Assembly (NCBI GenBank): GCA_030653985.1
Contig: JAURYJ010000040.1
Span: 1 to 64,000 of the forward strand
Direction of reading: 5' to 3'
Origin: Methylobacter sp.
GTDB lineage: Bacteria > Pseudomonadota > Gammaproteobacteria > Methylococcales > Methylomonadaceae
DNA length: 64,000 bases
The translations under genes were made by a program, and so were the position numbers. The notes under the pieces were generated by a model. That model had not been told where the DNA came from, ran no database searches, and was given only the letters and a program-made list of their open reading frames with translations. Each line of letters begins with the position of its first letter. Position 1 is the stretch's first letter. This document shows, in pieces, positions 7,257 to 16,819 of this stretch.

Positions 7257-9275
7257 TTATTTAACCCGCATCCCCGGCTGAGCGCCTTCATCAGGACTCA
7301 AAACCCAAATGTCCTTGCCGCCGGGTCCTGCGGCCAGCACCATGCCTTCGGACAGGCCGAAACGCATTTTTCTGGGCGCAAGATTGGCGATGACCAGGGT
7401 TAACTTGCCTTCCAACTCTTCCGGTTTGTAGGCGGATTTAATCCCGGCAAAGATGTTGCGGGTTTCGTCGCCGATGTCCACGGTCAGTTGTAAGAGCTTG
7501 TCTGCACCTTCAACATGATCGGCTTTGATGATTTTACCGATACGCAAATCCAGTTTGGCAAAATCGTCAAATTCGATAGTGTCGGCAATCGGTTCGTATT
7601 TTCTTTCTGTAGGAGCTTCGGCCGTTTTTTCCAGGTTTTCTTTGGAGGCTTCGACAATCGCCACGATTTTTTCGGCATCAACCCGTGTCATCAACGGCTT
7701 GAATGCATTGATCGCATGGCTTAATAATGGCTGAGTACCCACCGGCCAAACTTGAGCTTCGATATTTAAAAAGCTTTCCGCATTGCCTGCCAAAACCGGA
7801 AGTACCGGTTTCAAATAAACCGCCAGTAACCGGAACAAGTTAAGTCCCATGGAGCAGACTTCATGCAGCTCCTTGTCCTTGCCTTCTTCCTTGGCGATCA
7901 GCCAGGGCTTAAGCTCGTCGATATACTGGTTGGCTTTATCGGCCAACGCCATGATCTCGCGCATGGCTTTACCGAATTCGCGTGCTTCGTAAAGTTCGGC
8001 AATGTGGGTGTTGGCAACGACAAATTCATCGAACAGCGCCTGTTCCGAACACTGTTCGGACAGCTTGTTGTCAAAGCGTTTGGCGATAAAGCCGCTGCAA
8101 CGACTGGCGATATTGACCACCTTGCCGACCAGATCGGAATTAACCCGTTGGCTGAAATCGTCAAAATTCAAATCCAGATCATCGACCCCGGCGCTCAGCT
8201 TGGCGGCAAAATAATAGCGCAGGTACTCGGGATTCAGGTGATCCAGATAGGTTCTGGCTTTGATAAAGGTACCACGCGATTTGGACATTTTTTCGCCGTT
8301 CACAGTTAAAAAACCGTGGGCAAAAATCGCGCTGGGCGTCCGAAAATGTGCACCGCTCAACATCGCAGGCCAGAATAAGGCGTGGAAATAGATGATGTCT
8401 TTGCCGATGAAATGATACAACTCGGCGTCGCTGTTTTTCGACCAAAATTCATTAAAATCCAAGCCCTGCTTATCGCACAGGTTTTTAAAGCTGGCCATGT
8501 AACCGATCGGCGCATCCAGCCAGACATAAAAATACTTGCCGGGCGCATCGGGAATTTCAAAGCCGAAATAAGGCGCATCGCGCGAAATATCCCATTGCTG
8601 CAAACCGCCATCCAGCCATTCAGCCAGTTTATTACGGACTTCGGACTGCAAATGACCGGCGTGAGTCCAGTCGCGCAACATGTCGCTAAAGTTAGCCAGA
8701 TCGAAAAAATAATGTACCGAATCTTTATCGACCGGTTTTGCGCCTGAAATGGCGGAAACCGCATTTTTCAGTTCGGTCGGCGAGTAGGTCGCGCCGCAAA
8801 CCTCACAGCCGTCGCCGTATTGATCAAGTGCTCCGCATTTTGGGCATTCGCCTTTGATAAAACGGTCGGACAAGAACATATTCTTAACCGGATCAAAGGC
8901 CTGGGTGATACTGCGTGAGCTGATATGCCCGGCATCGCGCAAGCGTTCGTATATCAGCGTTGAATACGCTTTATTTTCTTCAGAATGGGTGCTGTGGTAA
9001 TTGTCGAACGCGATGCCGAATTCGATAAAATCGGCCAAATGTTCCTTGCCGACCTGGGCAATCAGCTGTTCCGGGGTAATACCTTCGCGATCCGCCCTGA
9101 GCATGATCGGCGTGCCGTGAGTGTCGTCCGCGCAAACGTAATAGCAGAGATTGCCGCGTTGTTTCTGAAAACGTACCCAAATATCCGTTTGAATATATTC
9201 AACCAGATGGCCGAGATGAATCGGGCCGTTGGCATAAGGCAGTGCACTGGTAACGAGAATTTTTCTAGCTGACAT
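7257..9275 (-). CDS. metG: Methionyl-tRNA synthetase
   Basis: 672 residues from [21 protein letters not shown]-type signature GPIHLGHL near residue 20, zinc-binding cysteines [18 protein letters not shown], the KMSKS loop [11 protein letters not shown], and a C-terminal tRNA-binding/dimerisation domain ([20 protein letters not shown]) as in long E. coli-type enzymes. Charges initiator and elongator tRNA-Met. Divergent from mrp; the metG-mrp-dcd cluster is a conserved pseudomonad-like arrangement. Confidence 0.97.
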   Translation of the reverse strand: MSARKILVTSALPYANGPIHLGHLVEYIQTDIWVRFQKQRGNLCYYVCADDTHGTPIMLRADREGITPEQLIAQVGKEHLADFIEFGIAFDNYHSTHSEENKAYSTLIYERLRDAGHISSRSITQAFDPVKNMFLSDRFIKGECPKCGALDQYGDGCEVCGATYSPTELKNAVSAISGAKPVDKDSVHYFFDLANFSDMLRDWTHAGHLQSEVRNKLAEWLDGGLQQWDISRDAPYFGFEIPDAPGKYFYVWLDAPIGYMASFKNLCDKQGLDFNEFWSKNSDAELYHFIGKDIIYFHALFWPAMLSGAHFRTPSAIFAHGFLTVNGEKMSKSRGTFIKARTYLDHLNPEYLRYYFAAKLSAGVDDLDLNFDDFSQRVNSDLVGKVVNIASRCSGFIAKRFDNKLSEQCSEQALFDEFVVANTHIAELYEAREFGKAMREIMALADKANQYIDELKPWLIAKEEGKDKELHEVCSMGLNLFRLLAVYLKPVLPVLAGNAESFLNIEAQVWPVGTQPLLSHAINAFKPLMTRVDAEKIVAIVEASKENLEKTAEAPTERKYEPIADTIEFDDFAKLDLRIGKIIKADHVEGADKLLQLTVDIGDETRNIFAGIKSAYKPEELEGKLTLVIANLAPRKMRFGLSEGMVLAAGPGGKDIWVLSPDEGAQPGMRVK

Positions 9276-9463
9276 AGAGTAAAGTACAAACAATTCGAAG
9301 GCAAAAATAGCTTTGTATTATGGCATAAAATAAAAGCAATCAGTGATTATCAAGCCGCTAATCAGTGCAATAGTGTGTTGAAATCGGTAAAATGATTTAT
9401 ATCTTGAGTTTAATACTTGGTTATTAACCAGGCGTATTTTATTTACCTTTAGGGAACATCGGC

Positions 9464-10555
9464 ATGGCGAGCATCGAAAAAACAGCGGTAGAAGATCTAC
9501 TACAAACATTTATCGACCCCCACAATGGAGCCGATCTGGTTTCTGCAAAGTCGGTTAAAGCCATCACCATAGAGGGCAACAATGTCAGCGTAAAACTGGA
9601 GCTGGGCTATCCTGCCAAAAGCTACCTGGCCCAACTTAAAGCCGAGGTTGAAGAGCATCTGAAAACCCTGGTCGGTATCGGCGACGTCAGCGTTGAAGTG
9701 AGCGTAAAAATCGTTTCCCATGCGGTGCAACAGGCATTGAAACCGCTGGCCAACGTCAAAAACATTATCGCGGTGGCCTCCGGCAAAGGCGGCGTCGGCA
9801 AATCGACGACGGCGGTCAATCTGGCTCTGGCGCTGGCTGCAGAAGGCGCTAATGTCGGTATTCTGGACGCCGATATTTACGGCCCGAGTATCCCGATGAT
9901 GCTCGGTCTTTCAGGCTATCCTGAAAGTAAAGACAAGAAAACCATGATGCCTAAGGTTGCATACGGCATACAGACCATTTCTATCGGCTATCTGGTGGAA
10001 GCCGATCAAGCCATGATCTGGCGCGGCCCGATGGTCACCACCGCGTTGCAGCAGCTGCTTAAAGATACCAACTGGGACAATCTGGATTATCTGATTGTCG
10101 ATTTACCGCCGGGTACCGGCGATATTCAGCTGACCTTGTCGCAACAGATTCCGGTCAGCGGCGCGATTATCGTCACCACGCCGCAGGATATTGCGCTAAT
10201 CGATGCCCAGCGTGGCTTAGGCATGTTCGAGAAAGTCAACGTGCCGGTACTGGGTCTGGTTGAAAACATGAGCATGCATATTTGCAGCAACTGCGGTCAC
10301 GAAGAAGCCATTTTCGGTGCAGGCGGCGGGCTGGCGATGGCAGAGCGCAACCGGATCGAGTTTCTGGGCTCCCTGCCTTTGGACATAAGTATCCGACAAT
10401 TTGCCGATTCCGGCAGACCGACCGTGGTTGCCGACCCTGACAGTCGAGCTGCGCAAATTTACCGACAAATCGCCCGTAAAACAGCAGCAAGACTGGCGTT
10501 AAAGGCCAAGGATTTCACCACCAAATTCCCCACTATCGTGGTGCAAAATACCTAA
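9464..10555 (+). CDS. mrp: Iron-sulfur cluster carrier protein Mrp/ApbC
   Basis: 363 residues. The N-terminal MIP18/DUF59 domain (about residues 10-90) is followed by a P-loop ATPase with deviant Walker A GKGGVGKST, switch DADIYGPSIPMM, DLPPGTGDIQ and the cluster-binding CSNCG. Family members bind and transfer [4Fe-4S] clusters to apo-proteins. Divergent from metG and upstream of dcd. Confidence 0.95.
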   Translation: MASIEKTAVEDLLQTFIDPHNGADLVSAKSVKAITIEGNNVSVKLELGYPAKSYLAQLKAEVEEHLKTLVGIGDVSVEVSVKIVSHAVQQALKPLANVKNIIAVASGKGGVGKSTTAVNLALALAAEGANVGILDADIYGPSIPMMLGLSGYPESKDKKTMMPKVAYGIQTISIGYLVEADQAMIWRGPMVTTALQQLLKDTNWDNLDYLIVDLPPGTGDIQLTLSQQIPVSGAIIVTTPQDIALIDAQRGLGMFEKVNVPVLGLVENMSMHICSNCGHEEAIFGAGGGLAMAERNRIEFLGSLPLDISIRQFADSGRPTVVADPDSRAAQIYRQIARKTAARLALKAKDFTTKFPTIVVQNT

Positions 10556-10579
10556 AAAACAAGCGCAAGGCGCAAGGGT

Positions 10580-10633
10580 TCAAGGCACAAGGAAAACACA
10601 GCAGCCGCTGCCTTTCGCCTTTCGCCTTGTGCC
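10580..10633. repeat. Intergenic copy of the GGCGAAAGGC repeat family
   Basis: GGCACAAGG and CCTTGTGCC form an inverted repeat, with iterated CGCCTTTCGCCTT on the right arm. The same word family recurs after the asmA-like gene (42.8 kb) and inside gspG, gspH and gspJ. Confidence 0.75.
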
Positions 10634-10687
10634 TATCGAATCTCTGTGTGAAAATTGACCGTTTTAACACTGAGTCGTTAGTACAGC

Positions 10688-12397
10688 ATGAGCATTAAAT
10701 CGGACAAATGGATACGCCGCATGGCGGAACAACAGGGCATGATCGAACCGTTTGAAAGCGGTCAGGTCAGGGATTCGGAACACGGCCGGGTCATTTCCTA
10801 CGGCACCTCCAGTTACGGCTATGACGTCCGCTGTTCAGACGAATTCAAGATTTTCACCAATATCAATTCCGCAATCGTCGACCCCAAAGATTTCGACTCC
10901 AACAGCTTTGTCGACGTTAAGTCCGATGTCTGCATTATTCCGCCGAACTCATTCGCCTTGGCCAGAACGGTCGAATACTTCCGTATTCCGCGCGACGTAT
11001 TGACGATTTGCTTGGGAAAAAGTACGTATGCCCGCTGTTTCCGGGGCGATACCCGAGTCGCATTAGTTGATGGAACGGCTCCCACGCTCGAAGAGATGGC
11101 AAAGCGAGCAGACCAGGGCGAATTGTTTTGGGGTTATAGTATCGGTGAAAATGGCCGATTGATTGTTTCCCGGTTAGACGCACCGCGTTATATAGGCCGC
11201 GACAGCTTGGTGGAGGTACAGCTGGATAACGATAAAAGTATTTTTGCTACCCCAGATCATCAATTCATGCTGCGTGACGGACGTTGGCAAGCGGCCAGTG
11301 AGTTATCCCCGGGCAGTTCATTGATGCCGTTATACCGAAATTTGGCGCGTGGCTATGAAATGGTTTATCAGCCGTTGAGCGGCCATTTGTATCCGACGCA
11401 TCGGTTGGCGGATGAGTGGAATTTGCGTCATGGTTTATATGAGGATATGCCCGGAACCCATCGTCACCATGTGGATATTGACCGTCTGAACAATAATCCG
11501 TGGAATATCGTCCGTATGGATGCCGGCGCTCATATTGCATTACATAATGCGAAAAATTATGCTGATGATTTTGACCCCGATGAGCATAGTGCGTCGATCC
11601 GCGAAGCGCTTTATCAGCGTATGCAAGATCCGGAATGGGCTGCCCACTATTCGGTATTGCAAAGTGAACGCGCTACCCGTTTCTGGCATGATGATGCCTA
11701 TACAATGGAACGTGCCAAGTTACTGGAAAATCGGCAAAACCCTTCTGATGCAACCCGCCAAGCGCACCGCGAGGCCATGCTTGCCCGTTACCGTGACCAA
11801 TCCGAACGGGTTCGGCAAGGTGAGCGGATGAAGTCGGTATGGCAACAGGCCAGTCCCGAACGGCGGCAGAACCAAGCTGATATTGCACGAAGCTTGCGTT
11901 TGCGTGCTGAAATTACCGATGAAGTAGTGAGTGAGGCGCTACATCAAACCGGTTCTATCCGTGCCGCAGCGCGTTTATTAGCTTGCGACCGTGCCGTATT
12001 TAGACGTTTTCCTCATGTATTAGCCGCATTCCGTGGACAGGCCATGCAAACAGGGGCGGCTCCACACAACCATAAAGTCGTGGCAGTACGCCCAGTGGCA
12101 GGTGATCATGATGTCTACTGTTTAACAGTACCGGAGGCGGGTAACTTTGCCTTAGAAGATGGGGTTTTTGTCCACAATTGCGGCATCATTGTGAACGTAA
12201 CGCCTTTGGAACCCGAATGGGAAGGCCATGTGACCCTGGAGTTTTCCAATACCACGACGCTGCCCGCAAAAATCTATGCCAATGAAGGCGTAGCGCAAAT
12301 GCTGTTTTTCGGCGGCGATGAAGTGTGCGAAACCTCCTACAAAGACCGGGGCGGCAAGTATCAGGGACAGACCGGCGTAACCTTGCCGAAAGCGTAA
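10688..12397 (+). CDS. dcd: dCTP deaminase precursor with intein
   Basis: 569-residue precursor. Residues 1-116 and 498-569 together make a 188-residue dCTP deaminase, the normal family length, which converts dCTP to dUTP for thymidylate synthesis. The N-extein ends GKSTYAR and the C-extein begins [19 protein letters not shown], which are directly contiguous in ordinary Dcd. The insertion point is thus inside the active-site motif, immediately after the conserved arginine; the catalytic glutamate lies in HVTLEFSN of the C-extein. Without splicing the enzyme would be inactive. It follows mrp by 132 bp, which hold a repeat. There is no frameshift or stop in the reading frame. Confidence 0.95.
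   Translation: MSIKSDKWIRRMAEQQGMIEPFESGQVRDSEHGRVISYGTSSYGYDVRCSDEFKIFTNINSAIVDPKDFDSNSFVDVKSDVCIIPPNSFALARTVEYFRIPRDVLTICLGKSTYARCFRGDTRVALVDGTAPTLEEMAKRADQGELFWGYSIGENGRLIVSRLDAPRYIGRDSLVEVQLDNDKSIFATPDHQFMLRDGRWQAASELSPGSSLMPLYRNLARGYEMVYQPLSGHLYPTHRLADEWNLRHGLYEDMPGTHRHHVDIDRLNNNPWNIVRMDAGAHIALHNAKNYADDFDPDEHSASIREALYQRMQDPEWAAHYSVLQSERATRFWHDDAYTMERAKLLENRQNPSDATRQAHREAMLARYRDQSERVRQGERMKSVWQQASPERRQNQADIARSLRLRAEITDEVVSEALHQTGSIRAAARLLACDRAVFRRFPHVLAAFRGQAMQTGAAPHNHKVVAVRPVAGDHDVYCLTVPEAGNFALEDGVFVHNCGIIVNVTPLEPEWEGHVTLEFSNTTTLPAKIYANEGVAQMLFFGGDEVCETSYKDRGGKYQGQTGVTLPKA
11036..12178 (+). mobile_element. Intein with HNH homing endonuclease in Dcd
   Basis: 381 residues (117-497 of the precursor). 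Block A starts at Cys1: [13 protein letters not shown]. Block B carries TPDHQF (T and H near 188-191). Blocks F/G are [18 protein letters not shown] and VFVHN, with penultimate His, terminal Asn and a +1 Cys in the host. Between them, residues about 255-290 hold an HNH-type nuclease motif ([19 protein letters not shown] ... HIALHN), followed by a basic helical region and a helix-turn-helix-like segment ([20 protein letters not shown]) near 409-440 that could bind target DNA. All splicing residues are intact, so it should be active. Confidence 0.93.
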
Positions 12398-12400
12398 ATT

Positions 12401-12446
12401 GTAGGGGCGACCTCGCTTAAAGCGCCTGCTTTTGGCAGTCGCCCTT
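12401..12446. repeat. Imperfect palindrome, GTAGGGGCGA family
   Basis: GTAGGGGCGAC at the left and GTCGCCCT at the right form a weak hairpin directly after dcd. Related sequences lie at 18.26 kb and 33.14 kb. Confidence 0.55.
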
Positions 12447-12458
12447 TGTCAATCCAAG

Positions 12459-12716
12459 CTATTGAATCTTCAACGGCATCGGTATGTGAACCGGCGGCAG
12501 CTGCACAAAAAAACCTTTCGCCGTCAGGCTATCGATAACTTTCCCGGCTTCTTCCTTGGCCAGTTTGCGTTCCGGCGTCAGCTCCAGATCCATCACAAAT
12601 TCCATTTTGCCAAAGCTGTTGAACAGCGCTTCCGGTACCTTCGAAAAATCGTCTTTTTTATCGACATACAGATAAAGATGTTCTTTTTTCAGGCTTTTAT
12701 AAATAAAACACAGCAT
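12459..12716 (-). CDS. ycgL: YcgL domain protein (DUF709)
   Basis: 85 residues from MLCFIYKSLKKEHLYLYV; a GTG four codons upstream is the only alternative. The pattern CFIYKSLKK...YLYVDKKDDFSKVPEALFNSFG and the LPP near the C-terminus match the small YcgL family of gammaproteobacteria, of unknown cytoplasmic function. Convergent with dcd. Confidence 0.85.
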   Translation of the reverse strand: MLCFIYKSLKKEHLYLYVDKKDDFSKVPEALFNSFGKMEFVMDLELTPERKLAKEEAGKVIDSLTAKGFFVQLPPVHIPMPLKIQ

Positions 12717-12810
12717 AGGGTCAGTCACAGTAATGAATCAAAACGGCTATTTTAACCATTTTTGATTAGAATGTGGTTTTCTTACTGCGCTGACTGCACC
12801 CATAAAACCC

Positions 12811-13404
12811 ATGGATAAATCTTCGTTCAACCCCGACGATTTTTTTAAAAAGGCCTGTTCTTTTGAAGCGACGCTGATTCCGGTTGCGATAGCGTTAGGC
12901 TGGCTCGCCAACATCAACCCTTTCGCTTACCTGCATTTTTCAGAAACCGCCATCGCTTACGGCGTAATAGGGGCTATGCCTTTATTTTTATTGCTGTTAA
13001 GCCTGGAGCAGATGCGGATAGACTCGGTAATCAAGATTAAAAACCTGCTGTTTGAAACCTTAGGCCCCAGCTTGCAGCGTTATCACTGGGCTGATTTATT
13101 GATGCTGGCATCGATTGCAGGGCTTTCCGAAGAGCTGCTGTTTCGCGGCGTTATCCAGCCCTGGATAGAATCGTCCTGGGGAATGACCGCCGGCTTAGTC
13201 GGCAGCAATATTATTTTTGGACTGGCTCATGCCGTGACCCCGCTTTATGCGGTGCTGGCAACTTTAGTGGGGATTTATTTAAGCCTGGCGATGGATTATA
13301 GCGGCGACAGGAATCTATTAATTCCCATAGTCATTCACGGCTCGTACGATTTTCTGGCATTTGTCGCCTTAATGCGCGCCTATCGGGCCAGTCGCCTAAG
13401 CTGA
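12811..13404 (+). CDS. CPBP-family intramembrane metalloprotease
   Basis: 197 residues, five or six hydrophobic segments. Conserved abortive-infection/CPBP motifs are present in order: SEELLFRG (the two glutamates and arginine), FGLAHA (histidine) and IHGSYDF (histidine). Family members are Rce1-related glutamic-type intramembrane proteases. Substrate unknown. It stands alone, 76 bp upstream of cbpA. Confidence 0.85.
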   Translation: MDKSSFNPDDFFKKACSFEATLIPVAIALGWLANINPFAYLHFSETAIAYGVIGAMPLFLLLLSLEQMRIDSVIKIKNLLFETLGPSLQRYHWADLLMLASIAGLSEELLFRGVIQPWIESSWGMTAGLVGSNIIFGLAHAVTPLYAVLATLVGIYLSLAMDYSGDRNLLIPIVIHGSYDFLAFVALMRAYRASRLS

Positions 13405-13480
13405 AAGTTTGCCATTAAGCGATTTATGGTAATGTAGAAATATAATTTTCCAGGCAAATTCACGTCATCGGACGGGCAAC

Positions 13481-14428
13481 ATGCAATATAAAGATTACTA
13501 CAAGATCATGGGGCTATCCAGAACCTCGACTCAGGACGACGTCAAGCGTGCCTATCGTAAACTGGCGCGCAAGTATCATCCCGATGTCAGCAAGGAAAAG
13601 GATGCCGAGGCAAAATTCAAGGAACTGGGCGAGGCTTACGAAGTACTCAAAGATCCTCAAAAAAGAGCCGCTTACGATAAACTGGGCACGAACTGGAAAG
13701 CCGGAGAGGAATTCAGGCCGCCGCCAAACTGGGATGAGGGCTTCGAATTCAAAGGCGGCGGCTTTACCGGCGGCGACGCCAGCGCCTTTAGCGATTTTTT
13801 TGAACAATTATTCGGTCGCGCCGGATTCCGCCCATCCGCTCAGGGGCAACGTGGTTTCGATCAGCGTGGGCAGGACAGTCATGCAAAAATTTACATCGAT
13901 CTGGAAGACAGCATTCACGGCTCCACGCGCAATATTTCCCTCAGCACCCCGGGAATGGATGCGCAAGGCTATGTACAGGTCAAGCACCGTAGCCTGAACA
14001 TCAAAATCCCCAAAGGCATTAAACCCGGACAACACATACGCCTGTCAGGTCAGGGCGACCCAGGCTCAGGCGGCGGTAAAACTGGTGACCTGCTGCTTGA
14101 AATAGCCTTTAACAGCCACCCGCTGTATCGGGTTTCAGGAACCGACATTTATCTGGATCTGCCGGTTACGCCTTGGGAAGCGGCCTTAGGCACTAAAATT
14201 AAAGTACCGATACCGGAAGGGAATATTGACCTGAAAATCCCGCCCAATTCCCGGCAAGGCACAAAACTGCGCTTAAAAGGTCGTGGACTACCGGCCAAAA
14301 CACCGGGCGATTTTTTTGTAGTGCTGCAAATCGCGCTGCCGCCTGCCAACACCGAGCGCGCCAAAGCGATCTACCAAAAAATGCAGCAAGAACTTGATTT
14401 TAATCCGCGTCTATCTCTGGGGGTATAA
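13481..14428 (+). CDS. cbpA: DnaJ-type co-chaperone CbpA
   Basis: 315 residues. J domain at residues 1-70 with the HPD tripeptide in KYHPDVSKE, a Gly/Phe-rich linker (residues about 85-125), then two DnaJ C-terminal substrate-binding domains; no zinc finger, as in CbpA. It stimulates DnaK and can bind curved DNA. The partner modulator gene cbpM begins 5 bp downstream. Confidence 0.93.
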   Translation: MQYKDYYKIMGLSRTSTQDDVKRAYRKLARKYHPDVSKEKDAEAKFKELGEAYEVLKDPQKRAAYDKLGTNWKAGEEFRPPPNWDEGFEFKGGGFTGGDASAFSDFFEQLFGRAGFRPSAQGQRGFDQRGQDSHAKIYIDLEDSIHGSTRNISLSTPGMDAQGYVQVKHRSLNIKIPKGIKPGQHIRLSGQGDPGSGGGKTGDLLLEIAFNSHPLYRVSGTDIYLDLPVTPWEAALGTKIKVPIPEGNIDLKIPPNSRQGTKLRLKGRGLPAKTPGDFFVVLQIALPPANTERAKAIYQKMQQELDFNPRLSLGV

Positions 14429-14433
14429 CGCCA

Positions 14434-14751
14434 ATGAATTCACATGACTTATTGCCAGTACATACCGGAACCGTCATTGAAGATGACAGTCTGACGTTGG
14501 AACAATTGTGCCAGGCCTGCGGCGTGCATGCAGAATGGGTTATCAGCCTGGTTGAAGAAAGTATTATCGAGCCGCAAGGAGATGAGGTGCATTTATGGCG
14601 TTTTTCAGGAGCCAGTCTGGTACGGGTTCGTTCCGCGTTGAGGTTACAGCACGATCTGGGCGTTAATCTGGCCGGTATCGCACTGGCGCTGGACTTGATC
14701 GAAGAACTTGAAAACCTGCGTGCTCAGTTAAACATAATGGGGCATGACTGA
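14434..14751 (+). CDS. cbpM: Chaperone modulator CbpM
   Basis: 105 residues with a MerR-like helical region (LTLEQLCQACGVHAEWVISLVEE, then RVRSALRLQHDLGVNLAGIALAL). CbpM binds the J domain of CbpA and inhibits it. The adjacency to cbpA supports the call. Confidence 0.9.
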   Translation: MNSHDLLPVHTGTVIEDDSLTLEQLCQACGVHAEWVISLVEESIIEPQGDEVHLWRFSGASLVRVRSALRLQHDLGVNLAGIALALDLIEELENLRAQLNIMGHD

Positions 14752-14858
14752 GAATATTGGATTTGTAGACATGGCGTAGAGCGGGCAGTTTTTTTGCCCA
14801 CCGTTTACTCATCAATGCTGTAGGCAGAAAAGCGCGGGTAACCTTACGTACTATAAAA

Positions 14859-14889
14859 AAAGCCGCACTGAATTACCCAGTGCGGCTTT
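14859..14889 (-). terminator. Rho-independent terminator of the porin gene
   Basis: AAAGCCGCACTG pairs with CAGTGCGGCTTT around a 7-nt loop. On the minus strand the stem is followed by a run of seven T, so it best serves the porin; it may also stop transcription from cbpM. Confidence 0.85.
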
Positions 14890-14927
14890 GTAAGCTAACC
14901 TCTACAAGAACTCAGGTAAACCTGATC

Positions 14928-16439
14928 TTAGTAATTCCATTGCAACTGCGCTCTTCCAAGGTCTCCCGAAGCCTGACCAAGATTGCTTGTGTTGGTTCGG
15001 TCCATGGTTGAATACGCCAAGGTTATCTCCAGCGCCTTCATGATTTGATATTCCACGCCCACTTCAAGCTCATCAACCGACGTGCGCGGCGCATTGTTGG
15101 CGCCTTTCCATGCTCCGCGATAGGTTTGCCATTTTGCATAAGGAATCAACACACCATCGGCGCGAAAGACGTTGTCAATCTTATAATTGGCCATCACATA
15201 GCCGCCCCTTAAGTCTTCGCTGTCGATGGAGCCTTTGCCGCCATTTCCGGCCGGATTTAAAGTTGCGCCTTTACCCCAGTTCCATTCAGCCTGCAAGCCG
15301 AACGGTTGCGGGAACAGGATGGCGTGTACGGCAACGCGGTCTTCGCGGACGGATTTGTTGCCGCCCATGGTTTTATCGAGATCCGCCTTTAATATTTTTT
15401 GGCCGGTGCCAAACACGGTCATGTCGGCAGTGGTTGGGCTAAATTGCCCCGAAATAGCATCCGCACCTATTTCTACGACTTGCCCTCTAAACGGCTTACC
15501 CAAAAAATCCAACTCAACCGGGTAAGTGGTATGCGCTACGGCGTATAAGTCATCATTTTGTTCGGCGCGGTTAAGGCCCTGGCCGTTATAAACACCGATA
15601 CCGGCAACACCGTAATCACCCGAGGTTTTTAAGCCTTTTTTGCTCAGTGTTTTCCAGAGTTTTTGTACATGTTCTGGCGTCCAATAAGCGAATAAACCTA
15701 AATCGCGCTCGCTGGGCACGGCGCTGTTAAGGGCGTCGTTACGGTCAAGCGTTAAACGGTTTTGCGAAGACTGCAAATTTTCCCAACCGAAGGGTACTTT
15801 GGATTGGCCTGCACGGATGCGGTATTCGTGTTTTTTATCGAAAGCGATGTCGGCATAAGCATCGCGCAATTGGCCAAAGTGTTGCTGGCTGTCGCTGACG
15901 TTGGTGGCAAAATCCGGTTGTATATATAAATACAAATAATCGCTGATGTCGCCGGAAAAGACCAAGCGAACACGGCGAAATGAAAAGCCTGAATTATTTT
16001 TGATGCTGCCATCACCGACCGACCTCAGTTCCGGGTTGCCGGCACCGCTGTCGCCTGAAAATGGCTGGTTGTAGCGAAGCTGGGTGTAACCGCGCAGGTT
16101 GATTTTGTTAAACCATTTTTCGTCATTCTTGGCAGTGCTTTCTCTGGTTGCCACCACGTGTTCTTCTAATGCTTTCAGCTCATTGCTTTTTAGTTCTAAA
16201 TCGTGATGTATCTCGGCAAGTTCGGCTTTGGTAGCGGCATCGGCTTTAGTTTCAACCGGTGCTTTTGCCGCGGCATCTTCCACTCTTTCAAAAGAGCCCA
16301 TCAATTCCCGACCACGGCCGGGTTCTGCATAAATTTGCTTGGTTTTAGTATCAACATACAAATCCATGGCAACTGCGCTTGCTGATGCGCTCACACCTAA
16401 AACGGTAGCGATTGCCCATGTAAGTTTAGATATTGTCAT
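14928..16439 (-). CDS. Phosphate-selective (OprO/OprP-type) porin
   Basis: 503 residues. Signal peptide MTISKLTWAIATVLGVSASASAVA, then a short N-terminal region and a coiled coil (residues about 70-105, rich in E, K, L) and a beta-barrel with aromatic-ended strands finishing in LQWNY, the classic outer-membrane C-terminal signature. The barrel sequence (KINLRGYTQLRYNQPF, RRVRLVFSGDISDYLYLYIQPDF) matches the porin O/P family, which take up phosphate or pyrophosphate. The six-unit Pho box directly upstream supports a phosphate-starvation role. Substrate preference cannot be proven from the sequence. Confidence 0.88.
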   Translation of the reverse strand: MTISKLTWAIATVLGVSASASAVAMDLYVDTKTKQIYAEPGRGRELMGSFERVEDAAAKAPVETKADAATKAELAEIHHDLELKSNELKALEEHVVATRESTAKNDEKWFNKINLRGYTQLRYNQPFSGDSGAGNPELRSVGDGSIKNNSGFSFRRVRLVFSGDISDYLYLYIQPDFATNVSDSQQHFGQLRDAYADIAFDKKHEYRIRAGQSKVPFGWENLQSSQNRLTLDRNDALNSAVPSERDLGLFAYWTPEHVQKLWKTLSKKGLKTSGDYGVAGIGVYNGQGLNRAEQNDDLYAVAHTTYPVELDFLGKPFRGQVVEIGADAISGQFSPTTADMTVFGTGQKILKADLDKTMGGNKSVREDRVAVHAILFPQPFGLQAEWNWGKGATLNPAGNGGKGSIDSEDLRGGYVMANYKIDNVFRADGVLIPYAKWQTYRGAWKGANNAPRTSVDELEVGVEYQIMKALEITLAYSTMDRTNTSNLGQASGDLGRAQLQWNY

Positions 16440-16520
16440 ATTCTGCTCTTGGTTATTATCATTGATTGCACTTATGAGTTGAATGTAAGGGATAAGTTCC
16501 GCGCAAGAATAAGAAAATTA

Positions 16521-16586
16521 GATGACAGCTTAATGACAGCTTTGTTACAGTTTTGTTACAGCTTTGTTACAGTTTTGTTACAGAGC
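16521..16586 (-). promoter_or_regulatory. Extended Pho box (six 11-bp direct repeats)
   Basis: Read on the minus strand: CTGTAAC AAAA, repeated with small changes four times, then two CTGTCAT units, all at an exact 11-bp period. PhoB boxes are pairs of 7-bp CTGTCAT units with 4-bp spacers, the same 11-bp period. The last unit ends about 9 bp before a TATTCT -10 hexamer (near 16506-16511), the normal geometry for PhoB replacing the -35 element. Target gene is the porin. Confidence 0.85.
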
Positions 16587-16819
16587 AACAAATCATCACA
16601 CCGTTGCCCATTTACAAAAAAATAAATCCATTAGTAGACCTTGTTGTGCTTTTTAATAAAAAAAGCAGCCGCTTAGTCATTATCTTTTTAACAACACCAC
16701 CTAAAAAATATAAAGTTCGATCATTAACAGCCGCTAACTAAATGTTAGGGCTTAGTTTCTTTTAACAAAAAACTAAATACTGATAACTTTAGAACTCATA
16801 TTTGATTAGGAGCCTGTTC

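Noticed and set aside
10688-12397. dcd as a disrupted pseudogene or fusion with an unrelated nuclease
   Set aside because: The frame is open, exteins rejoin exactly to the standard sequence, and all intein splice residues are present.
16553-16741. 62-codon frame beginning in the Pho box
   Set aside because: Its start consists of the regulatory direct repeats and it lacks a ribosome binding site.
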